Notes under the pieces: model-generated
Databases searched by the model: none
What the model was told of the DNA's origin: nothing
What the model saw: the letters and a program-made list of their open reading frames with translations, nothing else
Shown: positions 16,923-26,587 of the stretch, one piece after another
Layout: each line of letters opens with the position of its first letter
How positions within the stretch are numbered: the stretch's first letter is position 1
Made by a program: the position numbers and the translations under genes
Assembly (NCBI GenBank): GCA_028728195.1
Contig: JAQYUY010000118.1
Location: forward strand, 1-37,478
Direction: 5' to 3'
DNA from: Endozoicomonas sp. (ex Botrylloides leachii)
GTDB lineage: Bacteria > Pseudomonadota > Gammaproteobacteria > Pseudomonadales > Endozoicomonadaceae
DNA length: 37,478 nt

Positions 16923-19900
16923 TCAATGCACTTCAAAAATTTGCCGCCATGACTGTCTTCCAGAAGGGCTCGATTTATAGTTCAATACCTTTTTTTCAAT
17001 ACTACCTTTTATATTTTGAATAAATGCACTGGTTTTATTACTTCTTCCTTTATGTAAAATAATTTCTTCCAAGCTACCAGACTCACTTGCCACTTTGCTT
17101 AATGAAATAGGATCATCCCTATCATTATAATGCTGGTTACCCATTACAGCATCAGGTGTTGATGTCCCGGTGATGTAATGCAAACCATGCAAGTATCCTT
17201 TATCGTCCATAAGACAGTGATTTCCTGAAGGCTGGTACTCTTTGAATAAAACCATAGAAAAAATACGTTTTGCTGCACTAAGCATTTTTCCTGATGGTTT
17301 TTGCTTATCCGTAAATAAATTGACTTTCCAACCAGAATACTTTCTCATCACCTTTTTTAATTCATCAAAACTTTTAACTTGGCTTTCATCAATGATCATT
17401 GGTAGATAAGCATTGTTTCTTTTAACTTGAACAGCGCCAGATGAATGGACGATAACATTTGTTGTATTAATCAGATCACTTTCACTCACTGTTGCATAAT
17501 GATGATAGCCATTCACATTTACCGGCTCTTTAATACCGTATAGGCTATTCTCAATCCGTGATTTACTATCGCCACTAATGAGCAGTCGGCCCGTTCCTCC
17601 ATAAATCCAGTAGTCATTATTATCTGCTACAGTTAAAGGTGCTGCTATCATGGGCTGATTTGTCTCTAATAATGTATGAACAGACGAGGATGCTATTAGG
17701 TTATTTATCTTTAACCGATGTATAGCGCCTGATAATTCTGTCCCTAGCGTCTTAACTGAGCCAAAATACACTGCATCATCTTGAAAGTCTTTATTCCAAT
17801 CTACCGCTGTCATATCACCACCATAACTATTGGTATAAGTAGTTACCAGTGGATCAAAACCGCTAACGAACTCTTTTTTTCGTAAGTCATAGATAAAAAC
17901 CTGAAGATTTTGCTGGCTAACACCCTGATCAAGCGTTGTTCTGATAGCGGCTTCATTATCAGCGCGCGGGCCTGATGCAAATGACAAATACCATTCATTT
18001 TTAGCCGGCTTTAGCCAATTATCATTATTACCCGCAATCCGCTGCTTAATTAATGCAGGGCTTGATATAGTAAACCCCAAAGATGGTGCGGTTATTTCCG
18101 CCAGCACCACTGGTGGTTTTTCTGGATTTGTAATATCAATAACGACATAGCCTGACCGTGCAATACGCTGTTTATCTTCCACCAGCATCTCAATGGCCCC
18201 ACCACCTAAACCCATACCTACAACTAGAACCGTTCCCCAACCATTAGGATGATCTTCATCAGGGCTAAAAATATTAACATCAAAGGCTTTCGCATCACCG
18301 TCCATATAATAAACATGTGGGTAATCTGGCTCTGTAAGCCAACGCAAATGTGGCAATAAGTTCATAGGGGCATAAGCCCACAGCTCAGCACCTAAAGGAT
18401 GAGCTGTTTCGCCCTGCTGACCTTCCGTCATATAGCTTTGGTTATTAGAATTCCAAAAGCCGCCATTAAAAGCATGAATTAGACCATCATTAGCACCTAC
18501 GTAGATCACTTGACGACGATGACGGTATTTATCTTTATAGGCTTTATAGCTAGTATCAGTGAAACGGGCATCATAGGCACCTGAGGGATTAGAAACCACT
18601 GCGGGTTTAGAATGAACAATATCTCCTAAGCGCCATACTTCTGCTACACCATCCGTATCATAATCAATTGTACGTGACCGAAAACCATCAATTTCTTCCC
18701 CTCGAATATAATTAACCATATCTGATATTTGACTTTGATTAACCTGTAAATACCCCTTATGATCAAGGAAACTTTCTGCTATAAATGGTTTTATTTCATT
18801 ATCATCAACCCGCTGGTTATTATTGTTATCTAACCATGTAAGTATATGACGTCCACTAGAAGCTATTGCCCCATAACCTCTTTGACTAGTCAGGTTAGCA
18901 AGGCGGGCTAATGAATCTCGGGCATCCCAAATAGGGTTTAATTGGCTTAATGGCTGTAACGAACCCATTGGAATACGGTCGCCATTCTCGACAACATAGT
19001 ACTGCACCATTGATTGGCCGGTATTTACATCATTGACGATTTCAATTGCGCTATCTTGGCTAAAATCATCGAGCCTGCCATTTTTATTCGAATCTTCCCT
19101 TAGCTGACCTTCATCATCAATAAATAAGCTATATAACATGCCGCCCCATGTTACCGTTTTACCACTATGTTCCAGTCTTGGTTGAAATAATGATTGGTAT
19201 ACTGTGCTATCAACGCTGGTTGTATTAGCTATTACCGCAAGGTTATCAATCGCTGCTGCCTGATAAACCATGCTCTGCAGTTCTTGTCCAAGCGCTAATG
19301 CTAATTGCTTTGCATGTTGTATAAAAAAGTAATTATCGGGTAGATCATCAGCCCCTATTTCACCGGTAAAATTATTACGATTATCCCATTCGCGGCGATC
19401 ACCGGAATCGTGATAGGGCGTAGCATCGTTATTAAGATCAATAAAACTTCCATATTTTGCAGCTAATAATGCTGGCCTAGGCAACTGCACTGCTGCATTA
19501 TCAAGCACGTCAAATGTAGTAACCACTGCAGTACCCTGCCCTTGATCACCGAGAACGCCTGTTCCTTGAGCAAACGGGAGCACAATGCCACTATTGTTTG
19601 TACCTGTAATTGAGTATGAATACTCAAAAGTTTCACCGGCATGCTTTGCTTCTTGCTGCACCGAGAATTGAATCTGATCATCATCAATAGCAGGAGAGCA
19701 GGCGCTACCAACACAAAATGCAATGCTTGAGCTGGCATCATAATCATAATCATTGCCAAATACGGAGTCTTCCCAAAAAAATACAAATCGTCCATAACGC
19801 CTATCTGCGTCAAGATAATCAACAATAACATCCGTTAATGCACAGGCATTGCGCTCACCATAAGCCTCACAAACAGGCTGAAATACAACCTGCCGGTTTG

Positions 19901-21626
19901 CTACATTAATAGCAAAAGAAGGCAACCTTTCTGCCAACTCAACAACATAAGTTTGCACGAATTGTTGTCCATCAAGATCGGGTCTCAAATCTGCTTTACG
20001 GCCATGCCAAGCAAGCCCCGCTATAGCATAGCCTCCCTCTAATTGCGGCTGCTCAGGGCATATGCCCCTAACATCAGATAACTTGCTTATGCCAACAGGC
20101 TCACACTGTCTACTCCCCCCTGTTTTATCTGCAAATACCGTACGCAGAAATTTAACCTTTGGATTGATGGCAGCTTCAACAGTTCCCACATCATCGGTAA
20201 GCTGATTCACACCTGCAAAGCCGTTTATACCTGGCACCTCGCTTGCCTTGGAAAACTCATCCATATCAAAGGAGTTAGCACCGCTTGATAGAACAATAAT
20301 CGAGCAGCTTGCACAGGCATTATTACCACTTTGAGGGATAGACCCCTTTTCTTTAATCAGCTCTGGTAAAAAATAATGATCAGCCTGAGCGTCATAATCA
20401 GAAGAAGATTGGCCCGCACCGGAAAAATAACGTAAGGCCTCAAGATACATCTCAGCTAAAGGATTGCCCCAGTTACTGCAGTGCCGGTCTGAGCTTACTA
20501 AGCGACTAGGTTCTGATAAAAAGGTAGCTACGCTGATATTAGGTAGATTACAATCTAAATAGCGGCTGGTACTATAACTATACTTGGCGATTCTAAAGGT
20601 ACTGATGTGGTGGATTATCCCTTTTAAGTCAGTATTAACTATGCCTGTATCAAGATTAATTTCATCTTTGGATGAATCAAGATGACCGGCAAATGGCATG
20701 ATATGCTTACGCAACACGCCTCCCGAACTGTTCTTATCATAGCTACCACTGATCAAGCCAAACTGAATATTTCCTGCATCACCATGGCGTTGCAATAATC
20801 CTATCGGCTTATGATTTCCCTGCTTATAGCGTTTGCAGCGATGTTTGTTCCTAGCATCCTTATCTGGTACACAAGATGTAATATAGACATTGTGTTCCGC
20901 CAGTCGATCTAATGAAGAAGGACTATGTCGAGCGGCCCACTGACACTGTTCTTCTTCTGTTAAAGCCCAACGAGGCCAAGCATTGGAAGCTACTCTAACA
21001 ATAGGAGGGCCTTTTTCAGTCACTGTTAAATTACACAGACTAATCGATGATTCATTAAACGGTGTTAAGCTACTTACAGGCGCTACCTCAGTTCCTCTAT
21101 ATACTTTTGCAAAAGCATGAAGGTCTTTTGGCAAAAAAGTCCTTTCTAAAACCGTTTGTTCTTTTGTATCCTTGAAGCGCTTACCGCCAAATAATACTTC
21201 TCGTAGAAGATCTATCCGAGACATGGTCGCCCAATTTAGAAAATTACCACTCCAGAGACCAGATCCAGTGTTGCAAAAATGCATATGAGCGCCGATAGAT
21301 GGAACACTGGGCTGGTAATATCCTTGGGTTGTGTTATAACTATAACACCATTGATTATCGAAATAGCCGGCATAATCAAATGCATCGTTATACGTCGTAT
21401 CTAGTACACCATCATTATCCAAGTCAGAATAATCGCTATATGCCTTTTTAAATAAATTGTGATCAACTGACATCACTAGCATAATCAGCGGATCAGCTCC
21501 TTTTTTTATCGATGGTACAATGGCTGAATAGAGATTAGCAGAAGGTGCTCCATAAGTATTAAAGGCCACCATTAATAAAAAAAAATACATCCCTATTTTG
21601 TATTGCCACTCCATGACATTATTCAT
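16923..21626 (-). CDS. pilY1: PilY1/PilC-family pilus tip adhesin and assembly factor
   Basis: PilY1 sits at the pilus tip with the minor pilins, promotes pilus extension and acts in surface sensing and adhesion. The 1567-residue protein has a Sec signal peptide (cleavage near 26, NTYG|AP) and the N-terminal PilY1 pattern WSGNFLNWATMSRIDLLREVLFGG. The C-terminal propeller carries VIYVGANDGLIHAFNGG (Asp1047) and ends with VYFG and YGGTGR motifs. An acidic DTDG site (990-993), just upstream of the propeller in the characteristic IVHSKPAVV context, lies where the PilY1 family has acidic, possibly calcium-binding, residues. Other DxDxD-like sites occur at DLDNDGVLD, DSNKNGRLDD and DNNNNQRVDD. The N-terminal half has a degenerate von Willebrand-like fold with no intact MIDAS. 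It is about 400 residues longer than the Pseudomonas protein. It follows pilX by 16 bases. A run of nine T falls in the signal peptide codons. Confidence 0.93.
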   Translation of the reverse strand: MNNVMEWQYKIGMYFFLLMVAFNTYGAPSANLYSAIVPSIKKGADPLIMLVMSVDHNLFKKAYSDYSDLDNDGVLDTTYNDAFDYAGYFDNQWCYSYNTTQGYYQPSVPSIGAHMHFCNTGSGLWSGNFLNWATMSRIDLLREVLFGGKRFKDTKEQTVLERTFLPKDLHAFAKVYRGTEVAPVSSLTPFNESSISLCNLTVTEKGPPIVRVASNAWPRWALTEEEQCQWAARHSPSSLDRLAEHNVYITSCVPDKDARNKHRCKRYKQGNHKPIGLLQRHGDAGNIQFGLISGSYDKNSSGGVLRKHIMPFAGHLDSSKDEINLDTGIVNTDLKGIIHHISTFRIAKYSYSTSRYLDCNLPNISVATFLSEPSRLVSSDRHCSNWGNPLAEMYLEALRYFSGAGQSSSDYDAQADHYFLPELIKEKGSIPQSGNNACASCSIIVLSSGANSFDMDEFSKASEVPGINGFAGVNQLTDDVGTVEAAINPKVKFLRTVFADKTGGSRQCEPVGISKLSDVRGICPEQPQLEGGYAIAGLAWHGRKADLRPDLDGQQFVQTYVVELAERLPSFAINVANRQVVFQPVCEAYGERNACALTDVIVDYLDADRRYGRFVFFWEDSVFGNDYDYDASSSIAFCVGSACSPAIDDDQIQFSVQQEAKHAGETFEYSYSITGTNNSGIVLPFAQGTGVLGDQGQGTAVVTTFDVLDNAAVQLPRPALLAAKYGSFIDLNNDATPYHDSGDRREWDNRNNFTGEIGADDLPDNYFFIQHAKQLALALGQELQSMVYQAAAIDNLAVIANTTSVDSTVYQSLFQPRLEHSGKTVTWGGMLYSLFIDDEGQLREDSNKNGRLDDFSQDSAIEIVNDVNTGQSMVQYYVVENGDRIPMGSLQPLSQLNPIWDARDSLARLANLTSQRGYGAIASSGRHILTWLDNNNNQRVDDNEIKPFIAESFLDHKGYLQVNQSQISDMVNYIRGEEIDGFRSRTIDYDTDGVAEVWRLGDIVHSKPAVVSNPSGAYDARFTDTSYKAYKDKYRHRRQVIYVGANDGLIHAFNGGFWNSNNQSYMTEGQQGETAHPLGAELWAYAPMNLLPHLRWLTEPDYPHVYYMDGDAKAFDVNIFSPDEDHPNGWGTVLVVGMGLGGGAIEMLVEDKQRIARSGYVVIDITNPEKPPVVLAEITAPSLGFTISSPALIKQRIAGNNDNWLKPAKNEWYLSFASGPRADNEAAIRTTLDQGVSQQNLQVFIYDLRKKEFVSGFDPLVTTYTNSYGGDMTAVDWNKDFQDDAVYFGSVKTLGTELSGAIHRLKINNLIASSSVHTLLETNQPMIAAPLTVADNNDYWIYGGTGRLLISGDSKSRIENSLYGIKEPVNVNGYHHYATVSESDLINTTNVIVHSSGAVQVKRNNAYLPMIIDESQVKSFDELKKVMRKYSGWKVNLFTDKQKPSGKMLSAAKRIFSMVLFKEYQPSGNHCLMDDKGYLHGLHYITGTSTPDAVMGNQHYNDRDDPISLSKVASESGSLEEIILHKGRSNKTSAFIQNIKGSIEKKVLNYKSSPSGRQSWRQIFEVH
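21577..21585 (-). repeat. T9 homopolymer tract in the pilY1 signal-peptide codons
   Basis: Nine A on the given strand are nine T in the coding sense, in codons 14-17 (Tyr-Phe-Phe-Leu) of pilY1. In Neisseria, the related pilC genes are phase-varied by a homopolymer in the signal-peptide region. The parallel in position is notable, but T9 alone is not rare in A+T-rich DNA. Confidence 0.5.
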
Positions 21627-21642
21627 AATAAAAACCGTTTTT

Positions 21643-22182
21643 TTATTTTGTATAGGTTGTCTGGAGCATCACCGAGGTATTATCCCCATTTCCATAGGCC
21701 TTTACGGTAATTCTATAAAATTGTAACCACTCATTGACATTGGTAATATCTGGATCAGGCCCCTCTATATCTCGTGCTAAATAGCAGCGAAATTCTACAA
21801 TATACAGTGCTTTTAACAGCCTACCATTAAGATCCATAGTAAGCGCCTGTGTGCGAGCGGCATCTTGCCATATATCCTGATCTCGCCAAGGTGATGATAC
21901 CCCCGCACGGCAATTAGCGATGCTCTCAGCATCGGTACCAAAAAAACATAGGCCTTTCTGACAAGCAGAGTTAAATCGAGCTAAATCAAGATTAGTATCT
22001 TTAACGAATGCCTCTGCTTTGAGCAACCCCTCCTCACCGGAACGAAATGCTGTTTGCAAATCTCTAAAATTTCCAGTTACTTTTTCCTCAAGACTTGACG
22101 AGTCAATAGCAGCCAGCCCTACAATAGTTAACATCACCAGTAAAATAAGACACACTAACAAAGTGCTTCCCTGACACCTCAT
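21643..22182 (-). CDS. pilX: Type IV minor pilin PilX
   Basis: PilX is a component of the priming and tip complex with PilV, PilW, FimU and PilY1. The leader MRCQG|STLLVCLILLVMLTIVGLAAI lacks Glu+5 (Val at +5), as is normal for PilX and its GspK analogue. The motif LEEKVTGNFRDLQTAFRSGEE (the PilX '(M/L)EEK..GN.RD...AF...E' region) is clear. The length of 179 residues and several Cys fit the family. The ATG directly follows the TAG of pilW, with GAGG 7 bases upstream, so translation is probably coupled. It sits 16 bases before pilY1. Confidence 0.9.
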   Translation of the reverse strand: MRCQGSTLLVCLILLVMLTIVGLAAIDSSSLEEKVTGNFRDLQTAFRSGEEGLLKAEAFVKDTNLDLARFNSACQKGLCFFGTDAESIANCRAGVSSPWRDQDIWQDAARTQALTMDLNGRLLKALYIVEFRCYLARDIEGPDPDITNVNEWLQFYRITVKAYGNGDNTSVMLQTTYTK

Positions 22183-23229
22183 CTAATAACCTCTATTTCT
22201 GAGGTCAACCGTCGCTACCACTACTCTGCGAATATAATGATTCTTAGGTATAACCTTTTTTCCTGCAAAAAAATAAGGATCCGGTTCGGCAGCTGTCTCC
22301 CTAAGACTTCTTACCAATAATTCTACTTTTATACTGAGTATCTTTTTCCAATCATCGCTATAAGGCATCATATCAATTGGCGGCAAATACTGATTAACTA
22401 CGCCATCATTATCAGTGTCATAGCCATACAATACTCGCATATTTTCAATACCTTCAACCAATGCTTCTGCTGCAAGCGTACTCCCTGAAACCATTTCTCC
22501 TGCACGTTTTCGATAAAGCACTGGCACGCCAGCACTTTCTCTAACATAATAGGCAGTAGTAGAAATAGGTACTAACTGTGAACCCGTATGGTCAAATATA
22601 TTGCTTTCTTTCTGCTTTGATATACAGTTAAAGTCGCCTTTATTTAGCCCTGTACAATTCGACAACAAACGACTATTTTCCACTGGATAAGTGACTCTTG
22701 CATCTTTGGTATCAAAGCCTGCAATAAAAACAGATATCTGTTTACAATTCTGTCCAACCAGCGCTAATAAATCCCCTTGATTAAAGCGGTGCAATGCAGA
22801 TAAATACAATGTTGCAGTCTCTGTATTCTGGTGTAATACAGAAAAACTATTTTGCCAATCAACTCTATGGACAATAACGGCTTCAGATAACGCATAAGGG
22901 TCAATTTCACTTTTGACACGATTGCCTGAAGGAATACCCATCAAGCCTTTATCAAAGTGCGTCATCCATAATCGCCCCTGCTCCTTTGCCTGCAGCGCAT
23001 TCCCCAGATTGGCAGATACAGGACAACCCGTATAGCCTGACATACGGATATCCTTTACCAGTAACTCTAATGCGGTTCGAGCATTCTCCTGCATACGAAT
23101 CAACTGATCCTGCAAAGTATAGGTTTTATTAGTTGATAAAAACACTTTACCTGCACCAGCAGTAAGTAGGATACCTAGTAATAAAGCTATTATAAGTTCC
23201 ACCAGAGAGAAACCCATAGGCCTGCTCAT
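22183..23229 (-). CDS. pilW: Type IV minor pilin PilW
   Basis: PilW is a minor pilin of the type IV pilus tip complex. The leader is MSRPMG|FSLVELIIALLLGILLTAGAGK with Phe+1 and Glu+5. The helix continues RMQENARTALELLVKDIRMSGYTGC, the family hallmark, and VEGIENMRVLYGYDTDNDGVVNQY near 255-280 is the second hallmark. The 348 residues are typical. The start overlaps the pilV stop by 4 bases (ATGA), with AAGG 8 bases upstream. Compared with the second-set PilW it lacks the PAN-like Cys cluster, and the two share only landmarks by eye. Confidence 0.92.
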   Translation of the reverse strand: MSRPMGFSLVELIIALLLGILLTAGAGKVFLSTNKTYTLQDQLIRMQENARTALELLVKDIRMSGYTGCPVSANLGNALQAKEQGRLWMTHFDKGLMGIPSGNRVKSEIDPYALSEAVIVHRVDWQNSFSVLHQNTETATLYLSALHRFNQGDLLALVGQNCKQISVFIAGFDTKDARVTYPVENSRLLSNCTGLNKGDFNCISKQKESNIFDHTGSQLVPISTTAYYVRESAGVPVLYRKRAGEMVSGSTLAAEALVEGIENMRVLYGYDTDNDGVVNQYLPPIDMMPYSDDWKKILSIKVELLVRSLRETAAEPDPYFFAGKKVIPKNHYIRRVVVATVDLRNRGY

Positions 23230-23735
23230 AATGTAGCCTTCAGTACCACGTTCATTGACTTTAATGCTGCATTTGAATTATTTTCAAAAGATACTGTGAT
23301 AGTATAAGTACGGCCATAGACTCCATCTTTGTAGTCTATGGAACCCATAGCATTAGGTAAATGACATAAAAGATAAAACTTCCACTGACTCACATCATAG
23401 CGTGCAAGTTGTTCCGTCGAACATTGACCCAACTCACAGTTATCTGGATAAGATCCATCATCACAAGAATCATAAATAGCATCACCTATTGAAGTACGGT
23501 AAATATCGGTTATTAATGCTTGTGTACGATTAATATGAAGTCGGTCCAGCATATCTGTGGCCAAAATAATAGCCTGCGAATGGTAATAAGCTACTTGATT
23601 ATACTGAAGACTACGGTTATGCAAAGCGACCATACCCAGTGCTCCTAAAGAAATGATTAATAAGGAAAGAAGCACTTCAACAAAGCCTGAACCAGATATT
23701 TTTCTAATTTTTTGCCTATTCTCTTTAGTGATCAT
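23226..23735 (-). CDS. pilV: Type IV minor pilin PilV
   Basis: PilV is a minor pilin of the tip complex. The N-terminus MITKENRQKIRKISG|SGFVEVLLSLLIISLGALGM is a class III signal. To place Glu at +5, cleavage must follow Gly15 and leave Ser at +1, where Phe or Met is usual; the apparent alternative before Phe would put Glu at +3. The segment YHSQAIILATDMLDRLHINR corresponds to the PilV helix. Cys residues in the middle (SCDDGSYPDNCELGQC) may form disulfides. The 169 residues are normal, without the LamG extension of the second-set PilV. It starts 15 bases after fimT and overlaps pilW by 4 bases. Confidence 0.88.
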   Translation of the reverse strand: MITKENRQKIRKISGSGFVEVLLSLLIISLGALGMVALHNRSLQYNQVAYYHSQAIILATDMLDRLHINRTQALITDIYRTSIGDAIYDSCDDGSYPDNCELGQCSTEQLARYDVSQWKFYLLCHLPNAMGSIDYKDGVYGRTYTITVSFENNSNAALKSMNVVLKATL

Positions 23736-23750
23736 TAGGCTAATATCATC

Positions 23751-24278
23751 CTATGATTGACACATTTGCGGCATTGCTATCCTTGCTCTACCGGTTAGAC
23801 TTACCGTTATTACTCGTACAGATACATGATCCTCTGAAGTACTTTCACATAAGGTAAAGGTGCCTGAGTCTACTGCTTGCCCCCTACTATTCATCCGTAA
23901 AAATGGCCCTCGATTCCAATCAATAGTCATGGACTCCGAAGATAGTTGATAAACTTTTATTTTTTCCTCATCACCATCAAGCATACCGTTACCGTTTTTG
24001 TCTGCAAAAACCAGCCAGCCTGATGCCCAGTTATTACCATCACCAGCACATAATCCCACATGGGTTGAACGGCATAAGCTGACAAAATCCGCTCTTTTTA
24101 CCGCTTCACTACGTGCCAACATAATACTGCCATACAATTGCTTCGTGACAACAGCAACTCGATGCCCCGCCAATACTGACCTCATGTTAGGTATAGCCAA
24201 CGCTGCAAGAATAGCAGCGATACTCAATGTAGCCATAAGCTCGATCAATGAGAATCCATTCTCATCATAGAAACGCAT
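23751..24278 (-). CDS. fimT: GspH/FimT-type minor pilin, first gene of the pilin cluster
   Basis: This is a FimT/FimU-class minor pilin. The leader MRFYDENG|FSLIELMATLSIAAILAALAI has Phe+1 and Glu+5. GspH landmarks are LYGSIMLARSEAVKRADFVSLCRS and WASGWLVFADKNGNG. The frame opens four codons earlier at a TTG, but the ATG at 24278 is preceded by GAGGG at a 5-6 base spacing, so I start there. That gives 175 residues. It lies 65 bases after relA on the same strand; a tight A+T-rich GCGCTT-centred segment fills that gap, without a clear terminator. The symbol could equally be fimU: the two families are not separable by eye. Confidence 0.85.
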   Translation of the reverse strand: MRFYDENGFSLIELMATLSIAAILAALAIPNMRSVLAGHRVAVVTKQLYGSIMLARSEAVKRADFVSLCRSTHVGLCAGDGNNWASGWLVFADKNGNGMLDGDEEKIKVYQLSSESMTIDWNRGPFLRMNSRGQAVDSGTFTLCESTSEDHVSVRVITVSLTGRARIAMPQMCQS

Positions 24279-24343
24279 GAAGTCCCTCAAAAAAAAGCGC
24301 TTATTTTTTTAATGTAGCTAAAAAATCATGGCCATGTAGTCTA

Positions 24344-26587
24344 TTAGACTTTTTTGCGGTAACGCACTGCTTCAATTACATTAGGCAACTGAGCCACTTT
24401 TGCCAGCACCCGAGCAAGCTTCTGTAAACTGGTAATTTCCACCGTGAGCAACATCTTTGCAAGAAACTCTTGTTTACTGGTATGCGTATCCAATGCAATC
24501 ACATTAATTTTATCATTAGCCAATTCCAGTGTGATATCCCGCAACAATCCTGGGCGGTCATAAGCCATAATCATAATTTCCACCGGGTAAGCATATTCCG
24601 GCGTATTACCCCAATTAACTTCTATTAAGCGCTCAGGCTCTTTCTCATGAAGATACAATGCATTACTGCAATCCTGACGATGAATAGTGACACCTCGCCC
24701 CACAGTGATATAGCCAATAATAGGGTCGCCAGGTACAGGCTGACAACAGTTCGCCAGCTGAGTCAAAAGATTCCCCACACCATCAATATTAATACCTTGA
24801 TCTACCGCCTTTTTCTGCTGTGGTCGTGCTCTTAATTCAAAACTTTTTTGCTCTTCTGGCTCAACTTGACGTTGGGCAATACCAACTGCATGCACCAACT
24901 TGATAGTACCCGCACCAATGCCTGCATACATATCATCAATAGCATGACAGTTAACAGCCTGAGCCAATGATTTCATATCTACACCGTGAAGAGCTAAACG
25001 ACGTAGTTCACCTTCAAGTAGGCTACGTCCATCAATAATATTGGAGTCACGGTCTTGCTTCTTAAACCAACTGGCAATCTTTGCTCGAGCACGAGAACTT
25101 GTGACATAACCTAAACTAGGGTTTAACCAATCACGACTGGGATGAGCATTAGCAGCGGTAAGAATTTCCACTTGGTCGCCGGTTTTTAATTTGTGATTTA
25201 GAGGGATAATACGTCCGCTGACTTTAGCTCCACGACAGCGGTCACCCACTTCCGTATGAATCCGGTAAGCAAAATCAATTGGAGTCGCCCCCATAGCTAG
25301 ATCTACTACATGACCATCTTTAGTAAACACATAGATACGATCAGGCTCAACATCTGCACGCCATTGGTCACCAATACCATCAAGGTCTCCCAATTCTTCA
25401 TGCCATTCCATGACTTGACGAAGCCAAGCAATCTTTTCTTCGTAGCTGTCATTCTGATTATTAACGTCTGTGCCTTTGTATTTCCAGTGGGCACAAACTC
25501 CCAGCTCCGCTTCATCATGCATTTTATGGGTACGGATCTGCACCTCCAACGTCTTACCTTCTGGTCCAAAAACAGCCGTATGCAAAGAGCGGTAACCATT
25601 TTCTTTAGGTGTAGCAATATAGTCATCAAACTCCTGTGGAATATGATTCCAAATCCCATGAACAACGCCTAAAGAAGCATAACAATCTCGCACTTGATGC
25701 GTTAGAATTCGAACAGCACGAATATCATAGAGATCGCGAAAATCAATACCTTTACGATTCATCTTTCGCCAAATGCTATAGATGTGTTTTACCCGTCCAG
25801 CAACATCTGCCTCAATATGCGCATCCTTTAAGGACGCTCTCAGGGTACTGACTACATTATCAATATACTGTTCTCGATTAATCCGCTTACCATCAAGCAA
25901 ACGCGCTATTTTTTTATAATCATGAGGTTTTAAATAGCGGAAAGATAAGTCTTCCAGCTCCCATTTGATGTAGCCAATACCCAGCCTATGGGCTAACGGC
26001 GCGTAAATCTCAAATACTTCACGGGCGACACGTTGACGCTTTTCTTTATCAGCATCTTTTACTGCCCGAATCGCACAGGTTCGCTCCGCTAATTTGATCA
26101 GCGCCACACGCACATCATCAATGATTGACACCAGCATTTTGCGCACTTTATCTAATTGATCCTGTCCCTGATCAAGCACTTGTTTACGCGCTGGATCCAA
26201 TACGGTACTGATCACCGCCATACCTTGAACATCTCGGATCAGTCGCGCCACTGAAGCACCAAAGGTTTCACTGACTTTTGTAATAGAAAGTTTACGTTCA
26301 CGAACAGAACGATAAAGAACAGCCGCTATCAATGAGTCAAGATCCAGCTTAAGCTCAGCGAGAATTTCAACCATTTCAAGCCCTGTTCTAAAACACCCAA
26401 GACCCGATGGCCATGCAGTATTTGCTTGCAGTCTTGCATTCTGATCAGCTTGGCGGCTTATTTCACAGGCTTCTTTGAGGCGCGCTGTATCCATACCTTC
26501 AAAATGGTCACCTAAACGATTCAACCAAGCATCTAAATCAACAGTGCCATCATAACGAACGGGATGATCCTCTCTTACCTTGACCAT
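24344..26587 (-). CDS. relA: GTP pyrophosphokinase (ppGpp synthetase I)
   Basis: RelA binds stalled ribosomes and makes (p)ppGpp from GTP or GDP and ATP. The 747-residue protein has the long-RSH layout. An inactive HD region reads AAVLYRSVRERKLS where the catalytic His-Asp would be, the mark of RelA rather than SpoT. The synthetase domain has HIYSIWRKMNRKG and FDDYIATPKENGYRSLHTAV. A TGS domain (RIYVFTKDGHVVDLAMGATPIDFAYRIH) and a C-terminal ACT domain (PVEIMIMAYDRPGLLRDI) follow. I start at ATG 26587 (MVKVREDHPV), which matches the Pseudomonas RelA N-terminus and has GCGGAAAA upstream; the frame extends 11 codons to a TTG. It is co-directional with and 65 bases before the pilus cluster, which is unusual, because relA more often neighbours rumA or mazG. 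Confidence 0.96.
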   Translation of the reverse strand: MVKVREDHPVRYDGTVDLDAWLNRLGDHFEGMDTARLKEACEISRQADQNARLQANTAWPSGLGCFRTGLEMVEILAELKLDLDSLIAAVLYRSVRERKLSITKVSETFGASVARLIRDVQGMAVISTVLDPARKQVLDQGQDQLDKVRKMLVSIIDDVRVALIKLAERTCAIRAVKDADKEKRQRVAREVFEIYAPLAHRLGIGYIKWELEDLSFRYLKPHDYKKIARLLDGKRINREQYIDNVVSTLRASLKDAHIEADVAGRVKHIYSIWRKMNRKGIDFRDLYDIRAVRILTHQVRDCYASLGVVHGIWNHIPQEFDDYIATPKENGYRSLHTAVFGPEGKTLEVQIRTHKMHDEAELGVCAHWKYKGTDVNNQNDSYEEKIAWLRQVMEWHEELGDLDGIGDQWRADVEPDRIYVFTKDGHVVDLAMGATPIDFAYRIHTEVGDRCRGAKVSGRIIPLNHKLKTGDQVEILTAANAHPSRDWLNPSLGYVTSSRARAKIASWFKKQDRDSNIIDGRSLLEGELRRLALHGVDMKSLAQAVNCHAIDDMYAGIGAGTIKLVHAVGIAQRQVEPEEQKSFELRARPQQKKAVDQGINIDGVGNLLTQLANCCQPVPGDPIIGYITVGRGVTIHRQDCSNALYLHEKEPERLIEVNWGNTPEYAYPVEIMIMAYDRPGLLRDITLELANDKINVIALDTHTSKQEFLAKMLLTVEITSLQKLARVLAKVAQLPNVIEAVRYRKKV

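Noticed and set aside
19463..19831. Minus-strand frame of 122 codons inside pilY1.
   Set aside because: It is a shifted-frame shadow of pilY1, with low complexity (Leu, Met) and no family resemblance.
24285..24310. A-run, GCGCTT and T-run between relA and fimT as a terminator.
   Set aside because: Any stem would be almost all A-T pairs, so it is too weak to call; it could equally be a promoter-like A+T-rich segment.
25306..25672. Two overlapping frames of about 120 codons on both strands inside relA.
   Set aside because: Both are shadows of the conserved RelA synthetase and TGS region.
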